Source of the DNA: Porphyra umbilicalis
Taxonomy: Eukaryota > Rhodophyta > Bangiophyceae > Bangiales > Bangiaceae
Assembly: GCA_002049455.2 (NCBI GenBank)
Contig: KV918801.1
Coordinates: 248,001-312,000 of the forward strand
Direction of reading: 5' to 3'
DNA: 64,000 nucleotides
The notes beneath the pieces are model-generated. The model had not been told where the DNA came from, made no database searches, and was given only the letters and a program-made list of their open reading frames with translations. The position numbers and the translations under genes are program-made. The stretch's first letter is position 1. The number at the start of each line of letters is the position of its first letter. Shown here piece after piece: positions 56,078-64,000 of the stretch.

Positions 56078-57526
56078 ATGGACGAGGCAGGTGAGGACGA
56101 GCTGGAGCTTGCGGCAGTTCTGGGCGCACGAGCTTGCTTTGGAGCGCACCGTGCACGGCTAGCCGTATGTGCGGGTCATGTGCGCAAGCGTGCGGGGGGC
56201 TCTCGACGCGGGCGCCGACCTCATCGGCAGCGTGATTTTGACCTGGGTGCGTTTGCCATTCTGCGTGACTATTTCGGTGTAGACGGGCGGCCGCCTGTGT
56301 ACGGCGAGGACGAGTTTGAGGACCGTTTCCGGATGCCGCGTCCAGTTTTCAACCGCTTGTTCCGTGCCATCCACGACCAGCCGTTCTGGAGGCGTAGTGT
56401 CAACGCTACCGGCCGCCCGCAGGCTCATGCCATCCAGAAGGTGGCGGCTGCTTTGCGAGTGCTGGGGTACGGGGAGTCGTTCGATCGCGCGGATGAGTAC
56501 TGCCGCCTCTCCCGCTCTACCATTGACGACGCCACTCACCACCTCACGGAGTTCATCATCTACAAGTGGGAGTCGACGTACCTTCGTCGCCCGACGGACG
56601 TGGAGCTGGAGCACATTCTGACGCGAAATGCGGCCCGTGGTATGCCGGGCTGTATGGGCTCCATCGACTGCACACATTGGCAGTGGCACAAGTGCCCAAA
56701 GGCCCTTGGCGGGCAGTACCTGGACCGCAAAGGTAGGCGCTTTGTCGTTATTGAGACGGTATGTGATGAGGACCTGTATATCTGGCATTTGTTTGTTGGC
56801 TGTCCTGGGGCGTACAACGACATGAACGTGCTGGCATCGTCTCCGCTGATGCTTGACGTGAACGCGGGTGCTTGGCCACCAAGGAAGTACAAGTACACAC
56901 TGAACGGCCGCTCTCGTCGCTTGCTCTTTTACGCGGCCGATGCGGGCTACCCTCGGTATGCTTTGTTTGCTCTCCCGCACCCGAAGCCTGACGGTCCCAA
57001 ACTGCTGGTGTACAATCGCCTCCAGGAGGAGGTGCGCAAGGATGCAGAACGTCTTTACGCGGTATGGTGGTCACGGTGGTTCATCATGAAGTATCCGGCC
57101 AGATACATGTCGGTTTTACGCCTGATCAAGACGGCCAAGGCAACTGCCATCCTGCACAACATGGCCGTCGAGCACAAGCGGCATGGCTTCATTGCTGCAG
57201 TGCGCGGGAGCGCTGCCGCGGCCGACGGCGGCTCACGTACTGGCGACGGGCAACCAGCGGCCTTCACGAAGGATGCGGGGCCGCAACAAGATTGTGTGTG
57301 GGACGAGGCGGTGGCCGCCGCGACAACCAATGAGCCCGAGGCTGCAGACGACGGTCGAGGTCCTATCGTGGGGTCAGCGAGGTACATGCACATGGCCGAG
57401 GCCGAGGCCAAGAACACCGACCGTCACTTGTCGTTGCTCAAGGACTTGTCGGAGCACGTTTGGGCAGACCGCGGTAGACTGCTAGCGCCCTATGTACGCT
57501 TGCCGCTGACTGGCGCACACGAGTGA
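56078..57526 (+). CDS. PIF/Harbinger transposase (Plant_tran type), intact
   Basis: The first credible ATG is at 56078, giving 482 aa. The DDE triad is clear: GSIDCTHW (Asp197), CPGAYNDMN (Asp248) and RKDAERLY (Glu324). The spacing and the linking motifs (HKCPKALGGQYLDRKG; EDLYIWHLFVGCPGAYNDMN; ADAGYPRYALF; ATAILHNMAVEHKR) match the Plant_tran branch of Harbinger transposases. These cut the element out and usually insert it at 3-bp TWA targets. An N-terminal helical domain with FRMPRPVFNRLF and PQAHAIQKVAAALRVLGYGE (residues 80-135) is the usual HTH-like part. The C-terminus is an Ala/Asp linker followed by HLSLLKDLSEHVWADRGRLL, similar to the end of element 1's protein. No stops or shifts, so it may be active. 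Confidence 0.92.
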   Translation: MDEAGEDELELAAVLGARACFGAHRARLAVCAGHVRKRAGGSRRGRRPHRQRDFDLGAFAILRDYFGVDGRPPVYGEDEFEDRFRMPRPVFNRLFRAIHDQPFWRRSVNATGRPQAHAIQKVAAALRVLGYGESFDRADEYCRLSRSTIDDATHHLTEFIIYKWESTYLRRPTDVELEHILTRNAARGMPGCMGSIDCTHWQWHKCPKALGGQYLDRKGRRFVVIETVCDEDLYIWHLFVGCPGAYNDMNVLASSPLMLDVNAGAWPPRKYKYTLNGRSRRLLFYAADAGYPRYALFALPHPKPDGPKLLVYNRLQEEVRKDAERLYAVWWSRWFIMKYPARYMSVLRLIKTAKATAILHNMAVEHKRHGFIAAVRGSAAAADGGSRTGDGQPAAFTKDAGPQQDCVWDEAVAAATTNEPEAADDGRGPIVGSARYMHMAEAEAKNTDRHLSLLKDLSEHVWADRGRLLAPYVRLPLTGAHE

Positions 57527-58029
57527 GGTTGCTGGGGGCTGAGGTGTCTATGACCACGCCGAGCTGTGAAGCAAAGGTTTTTTTTCCCGCTAGTCGGTTT
57601 TTTTTTCCCTTGGACGTGCTTGTTGTCCCTCATCGTCCAGTTCTCTGAGTGGGGGGGGTAGACTGCGAACAATGTGTGCCTCTCAAGCCCCTGGCTCACC
57701 TCTCTCCAGGCCTACGAGACGTCGGCAGGTGCTGTTCATGCCTCCCAGAGGCAGCTAGCCATGGTCGCTGGAACTCGGCGCGCAGGCAGAGCGTGTTCTG
57801 AAAATGTGAAACAGCTGTGCGCCAAAGGACTCTGAGACTCTGTACAAATGTGTTATTATTATTTTATATATAAATGATGTGATGCGAGTGGTGCCGCCTA
57901 CCGCGAGTGGCGCCGCCTCCCGCCGCCGCTCTCGAAGCTAGCAAGATGCAACAGACAGCGCATGGAAGGGCGGCGTAGGTCTTGAGACACTGCCGTGGTG
58001 AGGAGAGAGCCAGACCCACACCCCCCTAC
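57527..58029. other. 3' region of the transposase gene
   Basis: The only strongly AT-rich patch nearby (57852-57880, ttattattattttatatata) could hold polyadenylation signals. Nothing else seen. Confidence 0.4.
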
Positions 58030-59400
58030 CCCTCTTCCCGCACCCTCTGCCAACGACACCGCGACACTGCGACAGCACGGAACCCGCCGCCCCCAAAGCC
58101 CCCACCGACGACACATGCCGACGCCCCAAACGCTGCGACCGACCACACTCGCCGCCGTCGCCGAAGCCGCCGCCAAAACTGGCCGCCGCCGCCCTCAACG
58201 CCCAAACCGACAACGCACGCCGCCGCCCCAAACGCGACCACCGTCAGGGCCAGCCGCCTCCCCCAGCGCCGCCGCCGACAGCACTCGACCCCGCCGCCAA
58301 CGCCGTCACATGCAACGGCTGCCGCCGCCCTCAACGCCCAAACCGACAACGCACGCCGCCACCCCCAACGAGACCACCGTCAGGGACAGCCGCCGCCCTC
58401 AGCCCTCGCCGCCGCCGCCACCGCCGCCACCTGCAACGGCCGCCGCCGCCAACACCGCCACCTGGAACGGCCGCCGCCCCCCCCAAGGCTTCCACCGAGA
58501 CCCCACGCCGCTGCCCCTAACACCACCACCTACAAGGCCAGCCGCCGCCCCCAGCGCCGCCGCCGACATCACTCGCCGCCGCCGCCACCGCCGCCACATG
58601 TAACGGCCGCCGCCGCCCTCAACGCCGAAAGAGAAAACGCACGCCGCCGCCCGCCACCGCGACCACCGTCAGGGCCAGCCGCCGCCCCCAGCGCCGCCGC
58701 CGACAGCACTCGCCGCCGCCGCCACCGCCGCAACATGCAACGGCCGCCGTCGCCAAAAACGCCCTCACTGACGACGCCCGCCGCCACCTCCAACGCAACA
58801 ACCGATAAGGCCAGCCGCCGCACCGAGCGCCGCCGCCGACAGCCCTCGCCGCCGCCGCCAACGCCGCCACCTGCAACGGCCGCCGACTCGCCCAATGTCC
58901 CCACCAAGAACTTACGCTGCCGCCCCCAACGCCACCACCGACAATGCCAGCCGCCGCATTCAGCGCCGCCGCCGACAGCACTTGACGCCGCCGCCAACGC
59001 CGCCACCTGCAACGGCCGCCGCCCCCCCCAGGGCCCCACCGAAAGCGCACGCCGCGTCCCCAAACGCGACCACCGTCAGGGCCAGCCGCAACCCCCAGCG
59101 CCGCCGCCGACAGCACGCGCCGCCGCCGTCAACGTCGCCATCTGCAACGGCCGCCGCCCCCCCCAAGGCCCCGACCGAGAACGCACGCCGCCGCCCCCAA
59201 CGCCACCATTGACAAGGCCAGCCGCCGCACCCAGCGCCCCCGCCGGCAGCCCTCGCCGCCGCCGCCAACGCCACCACCTGCAACGGCCGCCGTCGCCGCC
59301 AACGCCCTCACTGACAACGCACGCCGCCGCCCCCAGTGCCGCCACCGACGACGGACGCCACCTCCTCCAACGCTACTACCAGGGCCCCCAGCGCCGCCAC
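58030..59400 (+). repeat. minisatellite, ~136-bp period, about 10 units
   Basis: The phrase ctgcaacggccgccg recurs near 58461, 58598, 58735, 58871, 59007, 59142 and 59278, a spacing of 134-137 bp. Units also share cgccgccgacagcactcgcc. A 588-codon frame crosses it but is entirely repeat-derived (Ala/Pro/Arg/Thr), so I do not call a gene. It separates the two convergent Harbinger genes. Confidence 0.85.
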
Positions 59401-60238
59401 CGACGACGGATGCCACCTCCTCCAACGCTGCCACCAGAGACGAACGCTGGCAATCTCAGCACCACAGAAGACGCACGGTGGCAAGCTCAGCACCCCCACC
59501 AAGCAGGCCTGCCACCGCCCCCCGAACCGCCACCTGCAACGCTTAGTGTCATTGGGGGGGGGCAGGCGGAGAGGCAGGGATCAAGTGTTGTCGTGGGGCG
59601 AAGTAAGTGGGAGGGGGACGGGCAGCGACGCCACGCGGGAGAGGGGCGACAAAACCATGCGGCGCTGGCGCCGGTACGAGAGGAGGTGTGCAAAATGCGG
59701 GGATCCACTGCTTCTACATCCGTACTCTTCAAATATCCCGCAGTCTGAAGTTTTCCGCTCTCCAACTGCTACAGAAGTGTTCCAAATGGGCGTCGAGGAC
59801 GCCGCCGAGGCCGCTTTCGGACGCACACGCAGCATTTGGAGTGCGAATTATTTCGGCGAAGTGCTGTCAATTTGGCAGTAGGTTCGTCTATTGATTTCCC
59901 TGTATTGAGAATCTGTAAACCAGAGTGGGCAGTGGCGAGTCTGTCGAGGGGAACAAGTCACAGAGGAAAAAACGGATTGTCTCTGCTGTGCATACATGGT
60001 ATGTGCAGTACCGCACAATAGTACCACACAACCGTGATATCGAAGAGCACGGCACCACGAACAGCTACAGAGTTCTTCATCAATATGAGCTACGCAGAGC
60101 TCAAACATCAAAGCAGATAGCATACAACCAAAAAAAATAGAAAGCAAGGAAGAGAATCACCAGTGTATGCTGGCATCAGAGGGTCGGCAAGGCACTCGTC
60201 GTGTCGTTAGTCGCGGCCGTGAAGGCGACGGCGGTCGT
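59401..60238. other. no supported gene
   Basis: Degrading repeat edge, then ordinary sequence between the minisatellite and the stop of the minus-strand Myb-like gene. Confidence 0.4.
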
Positions 60239-62242
60239 CTACGCGTCATCCACGTCATCGTGCTCGTCACCGTCTTCTCCATCGCTGGATGAACCCCAGT
60301 CCATAGTGTTCAGAACGCGCTGGTCGATATTGAGGCCGTTGGCGTGCGCTCTCTCCATGAATAGCCGCTGCTTGGAAACAATGGAGGAGCGGCCTCGATT
60401 AGAGGCCGTACGAAGAGACGGCGGCAGCGGCGGCCGGGAACTGAAAACGCCGGCGCGGCCGCCATGGCTGCGCCCACAAGGCTCTCCTCCCGTCGAGACT
60501 TGCTCGTGCTCACCGCTCGCGCCAACGCTCTCGTCCGCGGGCAGCCTTGTGTTCCCGTGGCCCGAGTCGCTGCTGCTCCCTTGAAATGCAGCAGCTGCTA
60601 GGGCCACAGCAGCATCCGCGGCGTCCTCAATAGAGGTGGACGGCACAGGCAGCGTCGAAGGCGGTGGCGGCGGTGGCGACACGATGTGGTCCTCCTCTTC
60701 GGCCTCCTCTTCGGCCGTCTCCTTGTCGGTGTGCGCATGACCATGAGGGGCGGGTGACGCATCCGACTCCGTCTCCGTGACGGAGCCCGCCTCCTCCTCG
60801 TATATCTCAGACGTGGACCGCGAGCCGCGGCGCTCGGCTCGCGCACGGCCACCTCGGGCGCCACGAGCGAGACCTCTGCGGCCGCGTGTGCCTCCTCGGC
60901 GACCGCGGCCGCTCCAATCACGACCACGTCCACCCCCGCCTCGACCACCTCTACCTCGGCGCCCACGGCCGATGGCGGAAGCTGCAGCGGATGCCGCATC
61001 AATCTCTCGTTGCATGGCCGCCTCGTCATTTGCGTCCGGGGTGTTGGCGTTGTTGGCCACGGGGTGGCCATCAGGTTCCTCGCGCAGGCGGCGACTAGCC
61101 TCACGTGCCCACCAAGCGCGACCCTCCTCCGTGTTGGCAGCCATGGGCGAAGACCAAAAAGCAACGGTGCTGCGCTCAGCTGCCGATCGCGCAATGGAGT
61201 TGAGCGCCGCCGTGTGCGCGACGGACTCGCGCTGAAGGGCGGCCTCAATGCGAGAGAACTCCTTGGCGGCCTTGGTTCCAATAGGCCGCTCTTGAAACGC
61301 ACCCTGACGTCGCTGCTTCTTACTGCGGTCATACGTAGAGCTCTGAGGCTCGTCAAAGGGGTCGTCCTCAACGGTGTCCTCCTCTGCATCATCGTGCGCA
61401 ACACGTCGCGGCCGCCTGAGCGCCTCCATCGTGGCGGCGCCGCTGAAGCGGTCCAGCTGCTTGAGAATGTTCCAGAGGCGAAGAGGCTGGTTGTCGAGCT
61501 TTGCTGCTACTTCCGGCTTAAAGCCCTCGTAGGGGCTCAAGCCGTTGAGCTTGGCCAGGGTGGCGTTGAACAGGTCCGCCATTGTCGGGTTGCCAGTAAG
61601 CCTGTAGTTCACGATCGCCATGTAGGAATTCTTAAACCGGTCGACCATAGGGAAGACGTTGTAGCTCAGCTCCTTGTGGATGGCAGAGGTAGAGCGGGAG
61701 CGGCGTCGCTCCACCCGCGGCATGTCATTCGGTAGTCGCGCGCGGAAGCGGCTGCAGATGTCCTCCTTGAAAGTCTCGAGGCGCTGGTCGATGCCAACCT
61801 CCGCATTGAGGGTCGCCTCCACGTACGCTGCGCAGAGAAACTCGCGCTCATCTGGAGTCCATGACACAACCCGGACGCCACGAAGACTACCAGGGGCCAG
61901 AGCATTGGTAGGGCGTTGGGGCGACAGCGATGGGCTTGGCCGCAGGGGAAGGATCTCATCGTCGCCCACCAACGACCCATCATTGGTCGCGTCATCACGA
62001 GGGGCAGGAGAACGGGTGGTACTGGTGGCGCCGGCAATGTTTTGGCCGCCTTGGCCTCCTGCAGGAGGAGAGGGCGGGGGAGTAAGGGTAGAACCGGCCA
62101 TGTCTTGGCCGCCTTGATCTGGAACACAGAGCACAGCGGCAGCGCAGTCACGAGCCACCGCTACTGGCGTCTCGGCGAGGGAGGTCGAGGCGGCGGCGGG
62201 CGGCGGGGGGGCAGCGGTCCCAACTGGAGCGGCTCCCACCAC
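60239..62242 (-). CDS. Myb/SANT-like partner protein of PIF/Harbinger element 2
   Basis: About 667 codons are open on the minus strand. 62242 is GTG, so the frame is probably entered from the overlapping upstream frame at 62161-63027. The Myb/SANT-like domain is at residues 126-275: VSWTPDEREFLCAAYVEATL, FKEDICSRFRARLP, RRSRSTSAIHKELSYNVFPM, VDRFKNSYMAIVNYRLTGNP, PLRLWNILKQLDRFSG. Next come an acidic basic-mixed linker, a helical region (EFSRIEAALQRESVAHTAAL), an Arg/Gly-rich RGG-like tract (RGRRGRGGRGGGGRGRD) and an acidic C-terminal end. This is the second protein of Harbinger elements, which recruits transposase to the ends. Confidence 0.75.
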   Translation of the reverse strand: MVGAAPVGTAAPPPPAAASTSLAETPVAVARDCAAAVLCVPDQGGQDMAGSTLTPPPSPPAGGQGGQNIAGATSTTRSPAPRDDATNDGSLVGDDEILPLRPSPSLSPQRPTNALAPGSLRGVRVVSWTPDEREFLCAAYVEATLNAEVGIDQRLETFKEDICSRFRARLPNDMPRVERRRSRSTSAIHKELSYNVFPMVDRFKNSYMAIVNYRLTGNPTMADLFNATLAKLNGLSPYEGFKPEVAAKLDNQPLRLWNILKQLDRFSGAATMEALRRPRRVAHDDAEEDTVEDDPFDEPQSSTYDRSKKQRRQGAFQERPIGTKAAKEFSRIEAALQRESVAHTAALNSIARSAAERSTVAFWSSPMAANTEEGRAWWAREASRRLREEPDGHPVANNANTPDANDEAAMQREIDAASAAASAIGRGRRGRGGRGGGGRGRDWSGRGRRGGTRGRRGLARGARGGRARAERRGSRSTSEIYEEEAGSVTETESDASPAPHGHAHTDKETAEEEAEEEDHIVSPPPPPPSTLPVPSTSIEDAADAAVALAAAAFQGSSSDSGHGNTRLPADESVGASGEHEQVSTGGEPCGRSHGGRAGVFSSRPPLPPSLRTASNRGRSSIVSKQRLFMERAHANGLNIDQRVLNTMDWGSSSDGEDGDEHDDVDDA

Positions 62243-63027
62243 TCAGGCGGCTGAGGCTTGTTGACGTCCACCCACCGCAATCCACGCACGCCGTTGGCGT
62301 TTGGCCACGTTTGCACTTGTATCCAACGAGGAGCGTTCCTCGCCTCCGCCGCCGCGCGCTCCTCTGCGAGCCGCCGGTCGTGCTGCTCCCAGGCCACGCT
62401 CACCACGTTGCCGTCCTCGTCCGGCGGCAGCTCGATGACAGGAGGCGACGCCCAGGGGCACGGGCACCACGGTGGACACGTCGGGTGGTGAGGCCCGACG
62501 GTGATGGAAAGACGGCAAACAAAACACAGACGGCGCTGAGCCCGACGCTCTGCGGTGCGGCCTAAGAAGCCAGGTTGGCTTCCAATCCAGCGCCAGCCCC
62601 AGCCCGGATGCGGCGAGGGCCGGCGCGCCCACGGGCACGGGCACCGGTCCGGGCAGATTGAGACGTTGGAGCTCACGGACTGCGCGCGCTTGCACAGGGT
62701 GCAGATGCTTCGTGGGCCCCGTTGGAGCTGGGCCTTTGTGATTGCTCGAGCAGGCGGGCCATGTGCCGGGCGAGGGGTGTAGGCAGGGGTGGCCTTGTCT
62801 GCAGTTGTAGTCGGCCCCTCAGTAGCCCCGGAGTCAGCAGGCGTGGACGGTGTGGCCGCGGGCTTCACAGGAGCACCGGACGTAGCCTCGGAGTCAGCAG
62901 GCGTGGACGGTGTGGCCGTGGGCTCCACAGGAGCACCGGACGGCTTGGCCGTGGAGTTGCCGGCCATCGTGGGCGTGGGGGATGATGAGGGGGCGGATGG
63001 TGCGGCTAGGGGCGCCGAATCCGCCAT
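62161..63027 (-). CDS. N-terminal part with two CX2CX12CX3CXC motifs, probably same gene
   Basis: An ATG at 63027 opens 288 codons. After a Ser/Thr/Pro-rich, duplicated start (residues 1-90), two Cys motifs have identical spacing: C109, C112, C125, C129, C131 and C168, C171, C184, C188, C190, each ending CPxxCPCPWA. They look like zinc-binding modules. Between and after them are Trp-rich segments (PHPGWGWRWIGSQPGFLG; IQVQTWPNANGVRGLRWVDV). The frame overlaps the Myb-like frame for 82 bp at a C7 run (62205-62214), so a homopolymer error, a frameshift or a splice probably joins them into one protein of roughly 930 aa. I do not know this Cys motif from other families. Confidence 0.6.
   Translation of the reverse strand: MADSAPLAAPSAPSSSPTPTMAGNSTAKPSGAPVEPTATPSTPADSEATSGAPVKPAATPSTPADSGATEGPTTTADKATPAYTPRPAHGPPARAITKAQLQRGPRSICTLCKRAQSVSSNVSICPDRCPCPWARRPSPHPGWGWRWIGSQPGFLGRTAERRAQRRLCFVCRLSITVGPHHPTCPPWCPCPWASPPVIELPPDEDGNVVSVAWEQHDRRLAEERAAAEARNAPRWIQVQTWPNANGVRGLRWVDVNKPQPPEWWEPLQLGPLPPRRPPPPRPPSPRRQ
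62821..62940 (-). repeat. 60-bp in-frame tandem duplication
   Basis: Two nearly identical 60-bp units (ggagtcagcaggcgtggacg...) encode a repeated ATPSTPADSxAT stretch. Confidence 0.8.
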
Positions 63028-63278
63028 CGTGGGATGCCGCAGCGTCGGTCGCTACTTGCGTGCCGAGCTTCGTCCGCCGTCCGCGTCGTGCCCAGGTCGC
63101 AAAACGAGTCGCCGGTACAGCGCCTGCAGCAGTGCGCTCTACAAAACGGGTCCCAACCAGAGGTGCATGCGCTCAGAAAACGCTCGTGCTGCGTCGCGAA
63201 GGCGAAGGCGACCACGGCACTGCGGCAACAGAAACAAGTGACGCTGCGCGGGGCCCTCCGTACACTGACACCCTTCGC

Positions 63279-63419
63279 CCCTCATTTTTGGCCGGTTGAT
63301 GGCCCTCAAAGCACCCTGTGTGCGGAGGCATGCTGCTAGCGGTGCGTGGCCCTCATTTTTGGCCTGCTGATGGCCCTCAAAGCAGCCCTCGTGCGGAGGC
63401 GTGCTGCTAGCGGTGCGTG
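63279..63419 (+). repeat. ~70-bp tandem duplication
   Basis: The unit from ccctcatttttggcc to gcggtgcgtgg occurs twice (63279-63348, 63349-63419) with few differences. Confidence 0.85.
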
Positions 63420-64000
63420 GCCCGCGGTTATTGGGCGATGCGAAACCGCAGCCCGAAAGGCTCGTCGCGGGCCCCACGCGCGGGGCACAGAGAAGCGGCC
63501 ACGCGGGCTGCCCTCGACAGCATGGATTGCGCTGAGGGGGGACTGGTTTGCTGCCTCTTTCGCGCCCGGCGCTCGTGTCTGTCACGCAGGCAGCACGCGG
63601 CCGTCACACGGTCAAAAAAAGGCTCACCTGCTGCGGCCTTGGCGCCCATATGCATATGGAAGGGAGAAATCGGCCGGTTCGGGTGGTCAGCCGTCTGATA
63701 TGAGGCCTCAACATGGAGCGTATTAGGCCTCAACAGAGAGCGCATGCGCGATTCATGGCCTTGGCTACCTGCATGATTCATGGCCCTTGCTTCACCTTGC
63801 TACACTAGGTACAGGTGAGACACGAGGCAGGGGCGGCTGCCCACGTATCCCGACGCTAGAACCTCGCCGAGCGGACACCAGCAATGTAAACATTCATGCA
63901 CGTGCACAGCCTTGAGTGGATCTCCGAGCCTCTTTGCCTGGCTCTTGGTGGTCCCTCCCGGTCACGCTGGGGGACCGTTTGGCTGACACTGGGTGCCCTG
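63420..64000. other. no supported gene
   Basis: GC-rich sequence, then ordinary composition to the window end. A short duplicated phrase, gattcatggcc, occurs at about 63750 and 63777. Confidence 0.4.

Larger units (their letters stand above)
56078..63027. mobile_element. PIF/Harbinger element 2, coding part
   Basis: Transposase (plus) and Myb-like partner (minus) converge on a spacer with a 136-bp minisatellite, mirroring element 1 in inverse orientation. Terminal repeats were not identified, so the limits are those of the genes. Confidence 0.7.

Noticed and set aside
57982-59748. 588-codon frame as a real repeat protein
   Set aside because: It follows a DNA minisatellite whose period is not a multiple of three, and several frames are open on both strands.
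1-64000. CRISPR arrays, rRNA or tRNA genes
   Set aside because: No regularly spaced short direct repeats of CRISPR type and no recognisable tRNA or rRNA sequence were seen by eye; a tRNA could still be missed.

Overview
The window is very GC-rich eukaryotic DNA (long G/C homopolymers, CCG repeats, introns in at least one gene) dominated by transposable elements. There is no bacterial signature: no operons, no ribosome binding sites, and the transposon families are eukaryotic (PIF/Harbinger, pogo, Tc1-like, CACTA/Plavaka-like, Ty3/gypsy chromovirus, many MITEs). The base composition, compact host-like genes and element mix would suit a bangiophyte red seaweed or another GC-rich alga. This host guess is inference only, about 0.4 confidence.

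Layout. 1-2.7 kb: two host-like genes in convergent orientation. The first is the 3' part of a NatD/NAA40-like N-acetyltransferase, spread over three frames by poly-G runs. The second is an unidentified 532-aa protein on the minus strand. 2.7-9.2 kb: no convincing gene, but a rich repeat zone that includes a three-layer nest of small TIR elements (6901-8611). 9.2-12.9 kb: a decayed coding remnant, a 545-bp non-autonomous element, and directly beside it a 2.5-kb pogo-like transposon whose transposase has one frameshift. 13.1-23.3 kb: a complete but dead 10.2-kb Ty3/gypsy chromovirus with two LTRs, gag, protease, RT, RNase H, integrase, chromodomain, a further downstream reading frame and a long antisense frame. 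24.1-28.5 kb: tandem MITEs, a 267-bp inverted repeat, and a Tc1-like transposase pseudogene split by a 241-bp TTAA-type insertion. 28.7-29.7 kb: a hypothetical minus-strand gene with a cysteine cluster.

33.3-37.5 kb and 56.1-63.0 kb hold two PIF/Harbinger elements of the same unusual design. A Plant_tran-type transposase and a Myb/SANT-like partner gene are transcribed towards each other, with a tandem-repeat array between them. The first element is a pseudogene; the second has an intact transposase. In the second, the Myb-like partner is preceded by a reading frame carrying two copies of a CX2CX12CX3CXC motif with identical spacing.

42.3-53.1 kb looks like one large CACTA/Plavaka-like transposon. 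It has subterminal GGATGGG repeats at both ends, a plus-strand intron-containing transposase, and two minus-strand accessory genes of unknown function. Right after it, 53.6-54.5 kb encodes a probable secreted protein built of 29-residue cysteine-rich repeats. The remainder is GC-rich spacer with short tandem duplications.

The most interesting material is the convergent Harbinger architecture with its duplicated Cys motif, the uncharacterised accessory proteins of the large CACTA-like element, the antisense frame of the chromovirus, and the nested MITEs, whose uninterrupted sister copies allow the order of insertion to be read directly.
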